31,633 nt of DNA from Sphingobacteriales bacterium (GTDB taxonomy: Bacteria; Bacteroidota; Bacteroidia; Chitinophagales; UBA2359). The stretch covers positions 1 through 31,633 of the forward strand of contig JADJTE010000013.1 in the NCBI GenBank assembly GCA_016711295.1, read 5' to 3'. The translations under genes and the position numbers were made by a program. Position 1 is the stretch's first letter. Every line of letters begins with the position of its first letter. The notes beneath the pieces were generated by a model. The model searched no databases. It saw only the letters and a program-made list of their open reading frames with translations, and was not told the origin of the DNA. This document shows, piece after piece, positions 10,054 through 18,606 of this stretch.

Positions 10054-10820
10054 ATGGTCTAAATAGTAACAGCATCGAGCTATCCGAATGTGGCACTCAA
10101 ACGATAATCCTGAACTACGAAGGCTTAGACATACCGCTATCTGTTGCGATACCCGAAACCCAATTAGACGGCAGCGAATTGCAACTGACTGCCGAAGTGA
10201 GTCATTCGCACAGCAATTGCGGCGATGATATTTGCGATGGCGCGGTGACGGTAGCAGTAAGCGGCACAGGCAGCGGACAGTATGAATATGAATGGAGTGA
10301 TGGTTGTCAATGGCATCCTACGACCCCGCAGCGGGCGGCGGCGGCGGTCTGTCGCCCAACCTTGGTGGCACTATCGGCGGCGGCGGCAATCCGCCCGACT
10401 GCTCTGGCGCGTGGCACGGCAATTTGTGTAGTGGCAATTACTCGGTAACGGTTACAGACTCACAGACGGGTTGCACGGCACAAGCTAATTTTGCGGTGGG
10501 CATGTACGTATCGCAGGGCAATATATCTGTTTTGACCTATACCGCCGCCGCCGAACTCATCAAGCCCGACATCCGATTAGCTCCCGCCTTGTTCGACAGT
10601 CAGACGAAGGTAGAATACACGCTGCCCGGAAGATGGCTTTGTGACGATTAAGGTATATAATTTGCAGGGCATATTGGTCGAGACCTTAGTGAGCAACGAA
10701 TACCGCACGGCGGGCAATTACCAGATTAACGACGAGGGCGGCGAATATGCCAACGGTTTATATTTGTTCAGCCTTGAAGTATGCAACCGAAACAAGGCAG
10801 TAATTGGTATAAAATGGTAG
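8616..10820 (+). repeat. Type B 3' module, copy 1
   Basis: About 2.2 kb of DNA almost identical to 25724-27933 and, as far as the window goes, to 31417-31633. Similarity weakens abruptly upstream of AGCATTAGCATCACC. The three copies sit behind three different upstream payloads: a SprB N-terminus here, and M4-like proteins in units 4 and 5. Recent duplication or gene conversion explains this better than selection. Confidence 0.85.
10032..10448 (+). CDS. Open segment: last SprB-like domain of the unit 1 surface protein, first part
   Basis: After the indel near 10047 this frame continues the protein (LNGLNSNSIELSECGTQTI) into the last SprB-like domain, SNCGDDICDGAVTVAV and GQYEYEWSDGCQ. A lost C near 10315 then moves the coding frame to the 10304-10651 reading, which holds a Gly-rich loop and YSVTVTDSQTGCTAQ. 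The T9SS domain follows after another indel near 10627 and ends at 10820. Confidence 0.6.
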   Translation: MCARLTLNGLNSNSIELSECGTQTIILNYEGLDIPLSVAIPETQLDGSELQLTAEVSHSHSNCGDDICDGAVTVAVSGTGSGQYEYEWSDGCQWHPTTPQRAAAAVCRPTLVALSAAAAIRPTALARGTAICVVAITR

Positions 10821-10840
10821 GGGCGGGACAACTCCCGCCC
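10821..10840 (+). terminator. GC hairpin at the stop codon, unit 1
   Basis: Perfect 8-bp inverted repeat GGGCGGGA-CAAC-TCCCGCCC starting at the base after TAG, with no T-tract after it. Identical in units 2, 3 and 4. Its right arm is the same sequence that is iterated in the adjoining minisatellite. Confidence 0.65.
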
Positions 10841-11060
10841 AACCCCAATTCCCAATTCCCAATTCCCAATTCCCCCCCCCCCAACCCCAATCCCCGCCCC
10901 AATTGCATGTTTTGAATTTCCCCCCACCAATTCCCGCCCCAATCCGAATCCCCAATTCCCGCCCAATCCCAATTCCAACTCCCGCCCAACCCCATTCCCA
11001 ATTCCCAATTCCCATTCCCGCCCAACCCCAATCCCCGCCCCATTCCCCCTCCCAATCCCA
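10833..11060. repeat. C-rich minisatellite, copy 1 (about 230 bp)
   Basis: Tandem CCCGCCCAA and AATTCCCAATTCCC motifs, G-rich on the minus strand. It is interrupted at about 10900-10925 by a non-repeat island, TTGCATGTTTTGAATTTCC, that recurs in the next array (about 16731-16749) but not in the others. Confidence 0.9.
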
Positions 11061-11081
11061 AATATAATCGCCATATAATCA

Positions 11082-11182
11082 TTTCATAGTCATGCGATAG
11101 ATGAAGTATATTTGCCGCTTCGTCATTTTTTCGCCATAAAAACACCTACCTACTACAATTAGCGAAAATAGTGCTATACTTG
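11082..11182 (+). promoter_or_regulatory. Candidate promoter pair upstream of unit 2
   Basis: TTTC (11082-11085), 21 bases, then TATATTTG (11107-11114), an exact match to the Bacteroidota -7 element TAnnTTTG. A second element, TATACTTG, is at 11175-11182 with no clear -33 box. Both are followed by CCGC. A start near 11121 would give a leader of about 240 nt containing the leader ORF and terminator. Confidence 0.55.
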
Positions 11183-11210
11183 CCGCATTATTTGTTATAG
11201 GTAAAATTTT

Positions 11211-11255
11211 ATGGCTATGCTTACCTCCCCTCCCCCGATAATATATATAAAATAA
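11211..11255 (+). CDS. Conserved proline-rich leader peptide, copy 2
   Basis: A 14-codon ORF, MAMLTSPPPIIYIK, stopping 25 bases before the terminator hairpin. It is identical to the copy at 22774 and similar to those at 5489 and 28186. Short length means coding status rests on frame conservation only. Confidence 0.45.
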   Translation: MAMLTSPPPIIYIK

Positions 11256-11280
11256 TAAAATTCATCGAACTGCACTATCG

Positions 11281-11329
11281 CCGTTCCTCGCCTTTTTTCT
11301 GACGAAAGGGGCAGGGAACGGTTTTTTTT
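11281..11329 (+). terminator. Intrinsic-terminator hairpin, copy 2
   Basis: CCGTTCCTCGCC and GGGGCAGGGAACGG arms with a T6/A3 inner stem, followed by eight T. The T-run ends 34 bases before the start codon of unit 2, so read-through is needed for expression from the upstream promoter pair. It could be an attenuator or could end transcription from unit 1. Confidence 0.8.
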
Positions 11330-11363
11330 GTTTATATTTACTCACTTTTTAGCTATATTCCTT

Positions 11364-12719
11364 ATGAAAAAGACATCTTTTCTCGGTGTATTTGCCTTTT
11401 TGGGCATTATTAGCCTTGTCGTTTGGGGCTGTGGCGGGTGGTTTGGTGCTAAGCGGCAACGGGAGCAAAAGGCAATTAAAACAGCCCAAAACCCCGACGA
11501 GGTAGCCGCCATGCTCAAAACCTTGACCAATGAGCAAGGCGTGCCCTTAGACTCTATCGTAATCCATAAAAATCTAAGTATGGCTCAAACACTCATTAAC
11601 TTTGACCATAAAAAATGCGGCTTATTTCCCGATTTGAACATAGAAACCGTTTTTGTCGACCCCAAATATAAAGCACTTTTTGGTTTGACAGAAGACTACG
11701 ATATCGTAAAAACCAACGATTGGCAATTTACTTATAACCCCTTGCCTGATAGAAACGGTAATCGCCAAAATAGGTATTTATTGCGCTACAAACAAATACC
11801 CATTATCTACGACCTCAATGCCGCAGTTGCCGAGGAGCGCGAGGGATGTATTTATGGTGCGTCAGCGGTACACTATACTGCCGTCAACGACCCTTCGGAC
11901 ATAAAGGTCAGCTATGACGAAGCCTTAGAAACAGCCTTGGCGCAGGATTATGATTTGCCACAATCGTACCATTGGAAAATAGAAATGATAGATTCTTTGG
12001 GTTATATCCCCGACGCGCCCTATGGATTTTACCCACCCAAATCGTATCATGCTTGGCGGCTTGCGGCAAGAGAGAAAAAATGGCGCGAAATATACACCGA
12101 TTCCTTAGGCAACTTCCCTGTTTCGCCGACCTATAAATTAGCGCATCAATACCCACGCGGTGCAAAATTCTATTTCGAAATAGACCCCAAAGCCAAAGGA
12201 AAAGAATCGGCTTATTACCCCAAAGGGCAATTAGTATATGTTTATGCAGAGGATATGGATAATTTAAGCAAGTTAAACAATACGCAATACATGAAGCTAT
12301 ATTATCGTTTTATAGTTCCCTCGTTATATGGAGGTCAAATGTTTGTGCTTATTGATGCTATTACAGGTAAATTTTCGGGCATGGGTACGGGCGAAAGTTA
12401 TGCCGGGCCTTGCGAACCGACCGGCGAAATTAGCCGAACACCCGATTATTTGTGGTATTACAATGATATGGCAGCCACGCAACAGATGACTGTGAGCCAA
12501 TGTAACGCGACATGTGGCATTCACCGCCTTAAAGAACACAACAATAATGTCAAAATAACCGCATTTTGCCGCGACGGACTTGCCTTCCCGCCAACCCCTC
12601 CGGCCCCACCCCTTCCAATTATATCCACTTTGCTGATTGGAGCTATAGCCCAACATCAGCACCGCCCGCATCTTGTGCGGACAACGACGGTGCGCACTTA
12701 TCGCCCGCCATCGGCTTGA
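11364..12719 (+). CDS. Open segment: signal peptide and FTP/PepSY-type propeptide, unit 2
   Basis: Residues about 1-27 are the signal peptide with a Cys after VVWG. The rest resembles an M4 propeptide: KCGLFPDLNIETVFVDPKYKALFGL, split in other units by the same conserved Cys, a helix beginning DIKVSYDEALETALAQ, a YPKGQLVYVY strand, and YYRFIV followed by FVLIDAITGKFSGM, the usual PepSY ending. Then comes TPDYLWYYND, conserved in units 3 and 4. After about 12610 this frame is probably wrong; the true reading there includes HFADWSYSPTSAPP. Confidence 0.75.
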   Translation: MKKTSFLGVFAFLGIISLVVWGCGGWFGAKRQREQKAIKTAQNPDEVAAMLKTLTNEQGVPLDSIVIHKNLSMAQTLINFDHKKCGLFPDLNIETVFVDPKYKALFGLTEDYDIVKTNDWQFTYNPLPDRNGNRQNRYLLRYKQIPIIYDLNAAVAEEREGCIYGASAVHYTAVNDPSDIKVSYDEALETALAQDYDLPQSYHWKIEMIDSLGYIPDAPYGFYPPKSYHAWRLAAREKKWREIYTDSLGNFPVSPTYKLAHQYPRGAKFYFEIDPKAKGKESAYYPKGQLVYVYAEDMDNLSKLNNTQYMKLYYRFIVPSLYGGQMFVLIDAITGKFSGMGTGESYAGPCEPTGEISRTPDYLWYYNDMAATQQMTVSQCNATCGIHRLKEHNNNVKITAFCRDGLAFPPTPPAPPLPIISTLLIGAIAQHQHRPHLVRTTTVRTYRPPSA

Positions 12720-14262
12720 CGTGACGACTGTTCCTACTCCTTTTACTATAGCAAATGGCACGGCAGCCATTGCCTTAACGGGAAGCAGCAGTCAAGGCAA
12801 TGATTTTACTTATACTGGCAATCAAGTTTTAACGACTTTCGGCTTTACTGCCCATGCCATAGATACGACCAATAGCGGCGCATCGGTAGCTAACCTTAAA
12901 GCGGGTATTTACAGTATAAGCGCAACTGCTGTCGATGGTTGTACTTATGAAGAAGTTGTGGCTATACCAGGCGACAATGCCCCTCAAATAAGCATTGACG
13001 AGGCGGCAACGGTACTGCCCACCTGCCACGCAGGGGGCAATATCCGCCTATCCATTGCCGATGCTTCTTCATTTGGGGCGGGCAACTTAGTGATGGTGCT
13101 CAAAGGTCCCGTTTCGTCCAATAATATTGTTACGCCTGCTGTTGCAGCTACGGTAGGCAATAGCTATAAAATTGACTTAAATCAGTTTGGAGCATTACAA
13201 CCAGGCAACTATGCCGTTCTGGTGATGAATGTCGGCACACAAAAGGTAGGGGTACTCAACCTATATCTACCCTATCCCGATTGTTCGGAGCAGCGAAAAG
13301 TATTGCAGACTGCTTACTGGGCAATAGAAAAAATCCACAACCAATGCAAAACGAATATCATAACCCCCACCACCGATGCCAATGGCAATCCAATTTCAAA
13401 TATGCCTGCCAATGGAATTAGTCAATTTACTGCCGAGGTGAGCAGCCAGCAGCGAAGTATCGACCTGCAATTATGTGCCGACATTGAAGTACAAGCGGTA
13501 GCCTCGATACCCCAAATGACCGCTACAAGTGCGCCCATCAGAATATCGAGTGGCTTGGATTTTAGCGATAATATCTTTCAACCCGCCGTGACCATTGATA
13601 TTTTAGCACACGAATATGGACATTTTTTGAATGCAAGAGGTGTTAATATTAATGATAATTCCCCTTCTTCGCCCACCGAAAAGGGGGCTATCAGCGAGGG
13701 TTTCTCGGATATTATAGGTTTATGGGCTGAGTCATATATTTCGCCACCCTTAGATTGGATTATTGGAAACGACCTGCCCATATCAAGCAGTTTTACCAAG
13801 CGAAACATAGCCAATCCCTTATCCGACGGCAAACCCAGCATTTACCAAGGTGCTAATTGGAGTGCTGCCAATGAGATATATACCAATTCAAGGGTTTTTA
13901 GCTATTGGTTTTATTTATTGTCAGAGGGCGGCTCGCAAGAGGTCAATGGTGTCACCTATACCGTACCCGCCTTGGGTATAGAAACCGCTGGAAAAATTAC
14001 CTTAGCCGCTTTTGTCAATAGTTTATTTGGTCTAAACATGGACCAAAACTATATGGGTCTTTGCCGCGCCACCACCCGCGCCGCCAATGCCCTATTCCCA
14101 CCCGTAGGCGGCACATGTAGCCCCGAAGTATTGGCGGTGCGCGATGCTTGGCGGGCGGTGGGTTTAGATTGCTGGGGTACAATTACCCCTGCACTTTGCG
14201 CCGCTGCCTGCCCCGATTTGCCCGACCCTCTATTACAGCCGTTCCTACTTGTTCGGGTGTGA
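12673..14262 (+). CDS. Open segment: SprB-like domains and M4-like catalytic domain, unit 2
   Basis: In frame from about 12722. Two SprB-like domains (LKAGIYSISATAVDGCTY and LQPGNYAVLVMNVG) precede AYWAIEKIHNQCK, the helix that corresponds to the M4 'YDYYK' helix. The zinc site is LAHEYGHFLNARG with Glu in SEGFSDIIG. IYTNSRVFSYWFYLLSEGG aligns with the M4 segment containing the catalytic His, but has Tyr there. NYMGLCRATTRAAN and EVLAVRDAWRAVGL close the M4 fold. The stop at 14262 follows a lost C near 14238. Confidence 0.8.
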   Translation: MCGQRRCALIARHRLDVTTVPTPFTIANGTAAIALTGSSSQGNDFTYTGNQVLTTFGFTAHAIDTTNSGASVANLKAGIYSISATAVDGCTYEEVVAIPGDNAPQISIDEAATVLPTCHAGGNIRLSIADASSFGAGNLVMVLKGPVSSNNIVTPAVAATVGNSYKIDLNQFGALQPGNYAVLVMNVGTQKVGVLNLYLPYPDCSEQRKVLQTAYWAIEKIHNQCKTNIITPTTDANGNPISNMPANGISQFTAEVSSQQRSIDLQLCADIEVQAVASIPQMTATSAPIRISSGLDFSDNIFQPAVTIDILAHEYGHFLNARGVNINDNSPSSPTEKGAISEGFSDIIGLWAESYISPPLDWIIGNDLPISSSFTKRNIANPLSDGKPSIYQGANWSAANEIYTNSRVFSYWFYLLSEGGSQEVNGVTYTVPALGIETAGKITLAAFVNSLFGLNMDQNYMGLCRATTRAANALFPPVGGTCSPEVLAVRDAWRAVGLDCWGTITPALCAAACPDLPDPLLQPFLLVRV

Positions 14263-16642
14263 ATCTGGGGCAAATACGCATCAATAATTATATCGATGTT
14301 AGCAATTATTATATCCAATACTTTGATGCTGTTGGCAATCAAGTCGGCAATACGATAGCTGTTCTGTCGGGTTTGGCTGCTGGCGACTATTATGTGACCA
14401 TAGCCGACCCCGATGGGATGCTCCGAAACGTTCAGTGTTCATGTGGGCACTGCCGTATCAACCGACCAAATGGCTACTGCCGAACCCCATTGCCAATTTG
14501 GGAATATCGGATTGGATATTACCGAAATCAACGGCGCACAGATATATTATTATTATGCGTCTAATGTAAATGATGCTAATGGCAATCCACTGCCCTTTGT
14601 GTTCAATGGCTCCACCCAAAATACAGTGACATTGTCCGAAAACTATGAGGTATTTGTAGTAGGTTCTATGGGCTGCCAAACTTTTGTAGGTAGACATAGT
14701 TGTACCTGCGAGGGATTAGACATCGACGTATCAGTATGACTATTCCTGGTAGCGGAAACCAAATGACCGTTACGATAACAGGCGAACCTGGTTCTAGCTA
14801 TATCATCGTCAATTCGTCCACAGGAGGGGTTTTAGTCTCCAACTTTTCGGCTTCTGCCATTCTGAATGGCACGCAGTATAACTATCCCGTAAAGATTGTA
14901 GAAACGACAGGAGGCTGCGCTATCTACGGTCAGTTAGATTGTAGTATGGGTTTCATAGCGGGGCAAACCGTATCTATCCCCCGCCCGCTACCTGCTGCAA
15001 TGCCACTTTTTCCGCCCAAGTAAGCCCCATTTTGGTCGATTGTAGCGGCAGCCCCGTAGCGGCGGGTATGGCGCATATTGTTTCGAGCGATGGCTGCCAG
15101 ATATATTGGGTGAATGGCACGCAAAACCCCTACCTCAACCACCTAGGTGCAGGCACTCATAGCGTTACGGTTACGGCGGGCACTAATATTTGCCCCGATT
15201 CGCAGCCCGAAACGCTCACTTTCTCGATTCCTACGCAAAGCATCGCCCCACAATGGCAAGTGACCGCCGCTCTTGATGTGGCATACGCGCCTTGTAGCTA
15301 TCCCGACGAGGGCAGCGTTTCGTTTGCCGACTACTATTTTACCGACCAGCGCGGCACGCTATACCTCGCCGATACTTGGGCTTGGAGCGATGGTTTTACG
15401 ACCAACGAACCATTTAGGGTTGGTTTAGCCGCGCAAAGCTATACGGTCACTATCAGCAACACCCAGACAGGGTGCAGCACCGTGCGCAGCTACGACCTGC
15501 ACGAAGCCAACAATTACGAGTACCAAATCCAAGTAACCCCCGCACTGAGCGATTGTAATGGCAATGTATTACAAAACGGCAGTGCTACGATAATAGCCAA
15601 TAGCCCCTGTCCGATGAGTTACGAACTTATCTATGGTGGAGCTGTTCAGAGCAGCCATACGATTGCGGGCTTGTCAATAGGCAATCATAGCGTAGTTGTC
15701 CGCACGGCTTGGCATGATTGGGACGACGCTACTACGGATACATACACCGACCAAACGCTGTCGTTTGTTGTTGGCGGGCAAGTGGGTGGTATTTGGGTTA
15801 TTGATGCTCAGATAATGCCCTCGGCTTCGGGTTGCTTGGGCGATGCGCATACGGGTAGTATTCAGTTGGGAGAGACTATATTTGAACAGTCAGACGGCAC
15901 GGCTTCGACTGCCCAAAGTTATGCTTGGTCTGATTGTCCCTTGTGCCATAGTGCCCCGCGCACGGGTTTGGCGGCGGGCATTTACGAGGTGTCTATCAGC
16001 AATACGACTACGGGTTGCGCAACCTACCGCGAGTATCATGTTCCTTTGTCGGACTCGCCTTTGGAGGCTTTGAGTGCCTCCAACCTAAGTGCCGACATTA
16101 CACACTCGCACAGCAATTGCGGCGATGATATTTGCGATGGAGCAGTGACGGTGGCAGTAAGCGGCACAGGCAGCGGACAGTATGAATATGAATGGAGTGA
16201 TGGTTGTCAGAGTTCGCCCGACTGCTCTGGCGCGTGGCACGGCAATTTGTGTAGTGGCAATTACTCGGTAACGGTTACAGACTCACAGACGGGTTGCACG
16301 GCACAAGCTGATTTTGCGGTGGGCATGTACGTATCGCAGGGCAATATATCTGTTTTGACCTATACCGCTGCCGCCGAACTCATCAAGCCCGACATCCGAT
16401 TAGCTCCCGCTTTGTTTGATAGTCAGACGAAGGTAGAATATACGCTGCCCGAAGATGGCTTTGTGACGATTAAGGTATATAATTTGCAGGGTATTTTGGT
16501 CGAGACCTTGTTGAGCAACGAATACCGCACGGCGGGCAATTACCAGATTAACGACGAGGGCGGCGAATATGCCAACGGTTTATATTTGTTCAGCCTTGAA
16601 GTATGCAACAGAAACAAGGCAGTAATTGGTATAAAATGGTAG
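13942..16642 (+). repeat. Type A 3' module, copy 1
   Basis: About 2.7 kb nearly identical to 19578-22286 in unit 3, and continuing into the shared constant block. The upstream M4 and propeptide regions of the two genes are clearly diverged at DNA level, so similarity starts sharply inside the M4 domain, near GTCAATGGTGTCACC. Confidence 0.85.
15032..16642 (+). CDS. Open segment: SprB-like repeats and T9SS sorting domain, unit 2
   Basis: A 536-codon open segment. It contains about five Cys-containing beta domains with SprB-like features (LGAGTHSVTVTAGTNIC, LAAQSYTVTISNTQTGC, LAAGIYEVSISNTTTGC and YSVTVTDSQTGC). The T9SS type A sorting domain covers about the last 85 residues: ALFDSQTKVEYTLPEDG, IKVYNLQGILVETLL, then AGNYQI, ANGLYLFSLEV and the KAVIGIKW end. 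The first codons continue the protein from upstream frames, so the Met at 15032 is not the real start. Confidence 0.85.
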   Translation: MVDCSGSPVAAGMAHIVSSDGCQIYWVNGTQNPYLNHLGAGTHSVTVTAGTNICPDSQPETLTFSIPTQSIAPQWQVTAALDVAYAPCSYPDEGSVSFADYYFTDQRGTLYLADTWAWSDGFTTNEPFRVGLAAQSYTVTISNTQTGCSTVRSYDLHEANNYEYQIQVTPALSDCNGNVLQNGSATIIANSPCPMSYELIYGGAVQSSHTIAGLSIGNHSVVVRTAWHDWDDATTDTYTDQTLSFVVGGQVGGIWVIDAQIMPSASGCLGDAHTGSIQLGETIFEQSDGTASTAQSYAWSDCPLCHSAPRTGLAAGIYEVSISNTTTGCATYREYHVPLSDSPLEALSASNLSADITHSHSNCGDDICDGAVTVAVSGTGSGQYEYEWSDGCQSSPDCSGAWHGNLCSGNYSVTVTDSQTGCTAQADFAVGMYVSQGNISVLTYTAAAELIKPDIRLAPALFDSQTKVEYTLPEDGFVTIKVYNLQGILVETLLSNEYRTAGNYQINDEGGEYANGLYLFSLEVCNRNKAVIGIKW

Positions 16643-16662
16643 GGGCGGGACAACTCCCGCCC
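16643..16662 (+). terminator. GC hairpin at the stop codon, unit 2
   Basis: GGGCGGGA-CAAC-TCCCGCCC immediately after TAG 16640-16642, a perfect 8-bp stem without a T-tract. Confidence 0.65.
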
Positions 16663-16921
16663 AATCCCAATCCCAATTCCCGCCCAATCCCAATTCCAAT
16701 TCCAACCCCAATCCCCAATTCCCGCCCCAATTGCATGTTTTGAATTTCCCCCCACCAATTCGCCCAATCCCAATTCCAATTCTCGCCCAATCCCAATTCC
16801 AATTCCCGCCCAATCCCAATCCCATTCCGCCCAATCCCAATCCCCAACTCCCGCCCAACCCCAATTCCCAATTCCCAATTCCCGCCCAACCCCAATCCCG
16901 CCCATTCCCCCACCAATTCCC
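16655..16921. repeat. C-rich minisatellite, copy 2 (about 270 bp)
   Basis: Tandem CCCGCCCAATCCCAATTCC-type motifs, with the minus strand G-rich. It shares with copy 1 the island TTGCATGTTTTGAATTTCC (16731-16749), showing descent of the two arrays from one ancestor or exchange between them. Confidence 0.9.
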
Positions 16922-16943
16922 AAATATATTCGCCATATAGTCA

Positions 16944-17045
16944 TTTCATAGTCATGCGATAGATGAAGTATATTTGCCGCTTCGTCATTTTTTTCGCCAT
17001 AAAAACACCTACCTACTACAATTAGCGAAAATAGTGCTATACTTG
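16944..17045 (+). promoter_or_regulatory. Candidate promoter pair upstream of unit 3
   Basis: TTTC (16944-16947), 21 bases, TATATTTG (16969-16976); second element TATACTTG (17038-17045). Same spacing as in the other blocks. Confidence 0.55.
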
Positions 17046-17073
17046 CCGCATTATTTGTTATAGGTAAAATTTT

Positions 17074-17103
17074 ATGGCTATGCTTACCTCCCTCCCCCGA
17101 TAA
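17074..17103 (+). CDS. Leader peptide copy 3, shortened by an indel
   Basis: ATGGCTATGCTTACC as in the other copies, but one C is missing in the C-tract, so the frame ends early as MAMLTSLPR. The IIYIK-stop codons are still present in the shifted frame. Either a consensus error or real C-tract slippage. Confidence 0.3.
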   Translation: MAMLTSLPR

Positions 17104-17142
17104 TATATATAAAATAATAAAATTCATCGAACTGCACTATCG

Positions 17143-17188
17143 CCGTTCCTCGCCTTTTTTCTGACGAAAGGGCAGGGAACGTTTTTTT
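17143..17188 (+). terminator. Intrinsic-terminator hairpin, copy 3
   Basis: Same arms as copy 2 with one G fewer in the right arm and seven T. It ends 33 bases before ATG 17222. Confidence 0.75.
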
Positions 17189-17221
17189 GTTTATATTTAC
17201 TCACTTTTAGCTATATTCCTT

Positions 17222-18094
17222 ATGAAAAAGACATCTTTTCTCCGTGTATTTGCCTTTTTGGGCATTGTTAGCCTTGTCGTTTGGGGCTGTGGTGGGTGGT
17301 TGAGCAAAAAAAAGGCACAACAGCAAACATTAGTTGATGCTACACTGCCGAAGGCAAAGTCAGAATCAATAAGCATTTACCAAATGCCTATCGATTCCTT
17401 AATTAAAACTAAATCAATAGAGCATAATTATACTAGCTATACTTTTGATACTTCCAAATGCAAGTATTTTCCCGACTTTACGCCAGAAAACATCTTTACC
17501 CTACCAAAATACAAAGCACTATTTGGCTGGACCGATGACTATACGATAGAACCCACCGAAGAATATAAGAATAGCCCTCGCTTGATGTACAAAAATGTAC
17601 CTTATCAAGGAAGTTCCTGTTCCTATAGTGCTGTAGAAGGGCGAATTCGTAATGCGAAGGGGCTAAAATTTATTCCGATAAATGAGCCTTCCGAGATAAA
17701 AATTAGCATGGACGAGGCTATAAAAATAGCCTTGGAACAGGAATATCTGACACGTAAGGGTCAGATACGCAAACGCTTAATAGATTCACTTGGATATGTG
17801 CCCGAAAAATACCGCGAGATGCTAACGGATCCCCCAATGTCGGATAATGAAAAAAAAATCTATTCGACAAACGCTAAATTTATATGGGAAAAGAAAATAC
17901 CCAATCCTGCCGATTCGATATATCATCCAAAGGGTGAGTTATTATATATTTATTCAGGCAACAAATCTGCTCGTTTAGCGTATGAGTTTTATATTTATGC
18001 AATAAAAGGATTGTGGCATATGTATATAGACCCTTTAACTGGTGAAGTAATAGGAATGCACCAGTTGACAAACATTTTACTTGTGAACCCCTGA
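17222..18094 (+). CDS. Open segment: signal peptide and FTP/PepSY-type propeptide, unit 3
   Basis: A 290-codon segment from the true start. Lipobox-like Cys at about residue 23. KCKYFPDFTPENIFTLPKYK and KALFGWTDDY match the same region of unit 2. EPSEIKISMDEAIKIALEQE and YHPKGELLYIYSGNK are followed by LAYEFYIYAIKGLWHMYIDP and LTGEVIGM, typical of propeptide/PepSY domains that keep M4 enzymes inactive. A frameshift just after this joins HNPDYLWYYDIDP. Confidence 0.8.
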   Translation: MKKTSFLRVFAFLGIVSLVVWGCGGWLSKKKAQQQTLVDATLPKAKSESISIYQMPIDSLIKTKSIEHNYTSYTFDTSKCKYFPDFTPENIFTLPKYKALFGWTDDYTIEPTEEYKNSPRLMYKNVPYQGSSCSYSAVEGRIRNAKGLKFIPINEPSEIKISMDEAIKIALEQEYLTRKGQIRKRLIDSLGYVPEKYREMLTDPPMSDNEKKIYSTNAKFIWEKKIPNPADSIYHPKGELLYIYSGNKSARLAYEFYIYAIKGLWHMYIDPLTGEVIGMHQLTNILLVNP

Positions 18095-18144
18095 CTACCA
18101 TAGCCCACAACCCGGATTATCTGTGGTATTATGACATAGACCCT

Positions 18145-18606
18145 ATGCCTAATATCAATATAGCCACTTGTAGTTTTGGTAGTTGCACACAATACCGATT
18201 TGCAAATAATAGTGCCGATAGCAATATTCATGCCTTTTGCCAAGAAGGAACATTTTTTAATCCAACAAATAATCTTACCCCACACAAATCATTTGTCGAT
18301 TGGAGTAGTGGTAACGAACATCATTCTCCCAGCCTAACTGTTATCCCAAATACCTTACCCGGTTCGATTAGTAGCTTGGATGGCGAGGCTACAATTAACA
18401 TTGGTCCCACTGTTGACCCTCCCTCATTTATCTATTCAGGTAGCCAAATAATAACAAGTTTAGCAAGCAGTACCATTAGCACCACAACAAGCGGTAGTGT
18501 AGTGGGTAGCTTATCGGCAGGCATCTATGAATTGATACTAACAAATTCAAACGGATGCACTTATACTGAGTATATGGCTTTGGGTAGCCAGGCAGCCTTA
18601 TCGTAA
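18145..18606 (+). CDS. Open segment: first SprB-like domain, unit 3
   Basis: Continues unit 3 after the indel near 18060-18094. It reads NINIATCSFGSCTQYRF, then a SprB-like domain with GSISSLDGEATINIG, LSAGIYELILTNSNGCTYTE. A lost or gained base near 18603 shifts to the frame of the next segment. Confidence 0.7.
   Translation: MPNINIATCSFGSCTQYRFANNSADSNIHAFCQEGTFFNPTNNLTPHKSFVDWSSGNEHHSPSLTVIPNTLPGSISSLDGEATINIGPTVDPPSFIYSGSQIITSLASSTISTTTSGSVVGSLSAGIYELILTNSNGCTYTEYMALGSQAALS

Larger units (their letters stand above)
8191..10820 (+). pseudogene. Unit 1 SprB-repeat T9SS surface protein (reconstructed)
   Basis: This is the third gene of the unit 1 payload, about 876 codons if three single-base indels are corrected. 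It has its own Sec signal peptide (MKKINISYLLWVSLLFSLA...AWAQ), SprB-like domains with the pattern WSNGATTPNLIDVAAGTY and TVTVSDANGCSA, and a T9SS sorting domain ending KAVIGIKW. Against the near-identical unit 4 copy, the indels are a lost T in the TTT near 10047, a lost C in the CCC near 10315 and an extra G near 10627. All are homopolymer or near-homopolymer sites, so the gene may be intact in the organism. It is predicted to be a cell-surface or released adhesin-like protein with no enzymatic domain. Confidence 0.8.
10206..11441 (+). repeat. Constant block, junction of units 1 and 2
   Basis: A block of about 1.2 kb shared with 16106-17300, 21753-23004 and 27319-28413. It covers the last SprB domain and sorting domain of one gene, the stop-codon hairpin, the minisatellite, the promoter pair, leader ORF and terminator, and the signal peptide of the next gene. 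Only the minisatellite length and a Gly-rich insertion in the SprB domain differ strongly between copies. Confidence 0.85.
11364..16642 (+). pseudogene. Unit 2: M4-like zinc protein with SprB repeats and T9SS sorting domain (reconstructed)
   Basis: About 1,758 codons once about six indels are corrected (near 12610, 12720, 14238, 14413, 14735 and 15000). Start ATG 11364 gives MKKTSFLGVFAFLGIISLVVW followed by GCGG, a lipobox-like signal peptide; an upstream TTG at 11328 is less likely. Order: propeptide (about 11600-12400), two SprB-like domains (about 12720-13280), zinc domain with HEYGH (13609-13623) and Glu in SEGFSD (13696-13698), M4 C-terminal helices ending DAWRAVGLDCWG (to about 14175), about six SprB-like domains, and the T9SS domain ending GIKW. 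The residue aligned with the M4 catalytic His is Tyr (13879-13881). It is probably exported and anchored or released by T9SS. Confidence 0.8.
16106..17300 (+). repeat. Constant block, junction of units 2 and 3
   Basis: Same content and order as the block at 10206-11441: last SprB and sorting domain, hairpin, minisatellite, promoter pair, leader, terminator, next signal peptide. The SprB domain here lacks the Gly-rich insertion present in units 1 and 4. Confidence 0.85.

Noticed and set aside
10032..10060. Programmed ribosomal frameshifting to explain the broken genes
   Set aside because: Break sites differ between near-identical copies and have no shared slippery motif; the intact copy in unit 4 has the extra base.
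11195..11226. Hairpin AGGTAA ... TTACCT around the leader start codon, as an operator or RNA switch
   Set aside because: Arms match in copies 2-4 but are lost in copies 1 and 5, so it is not conserved across the family.
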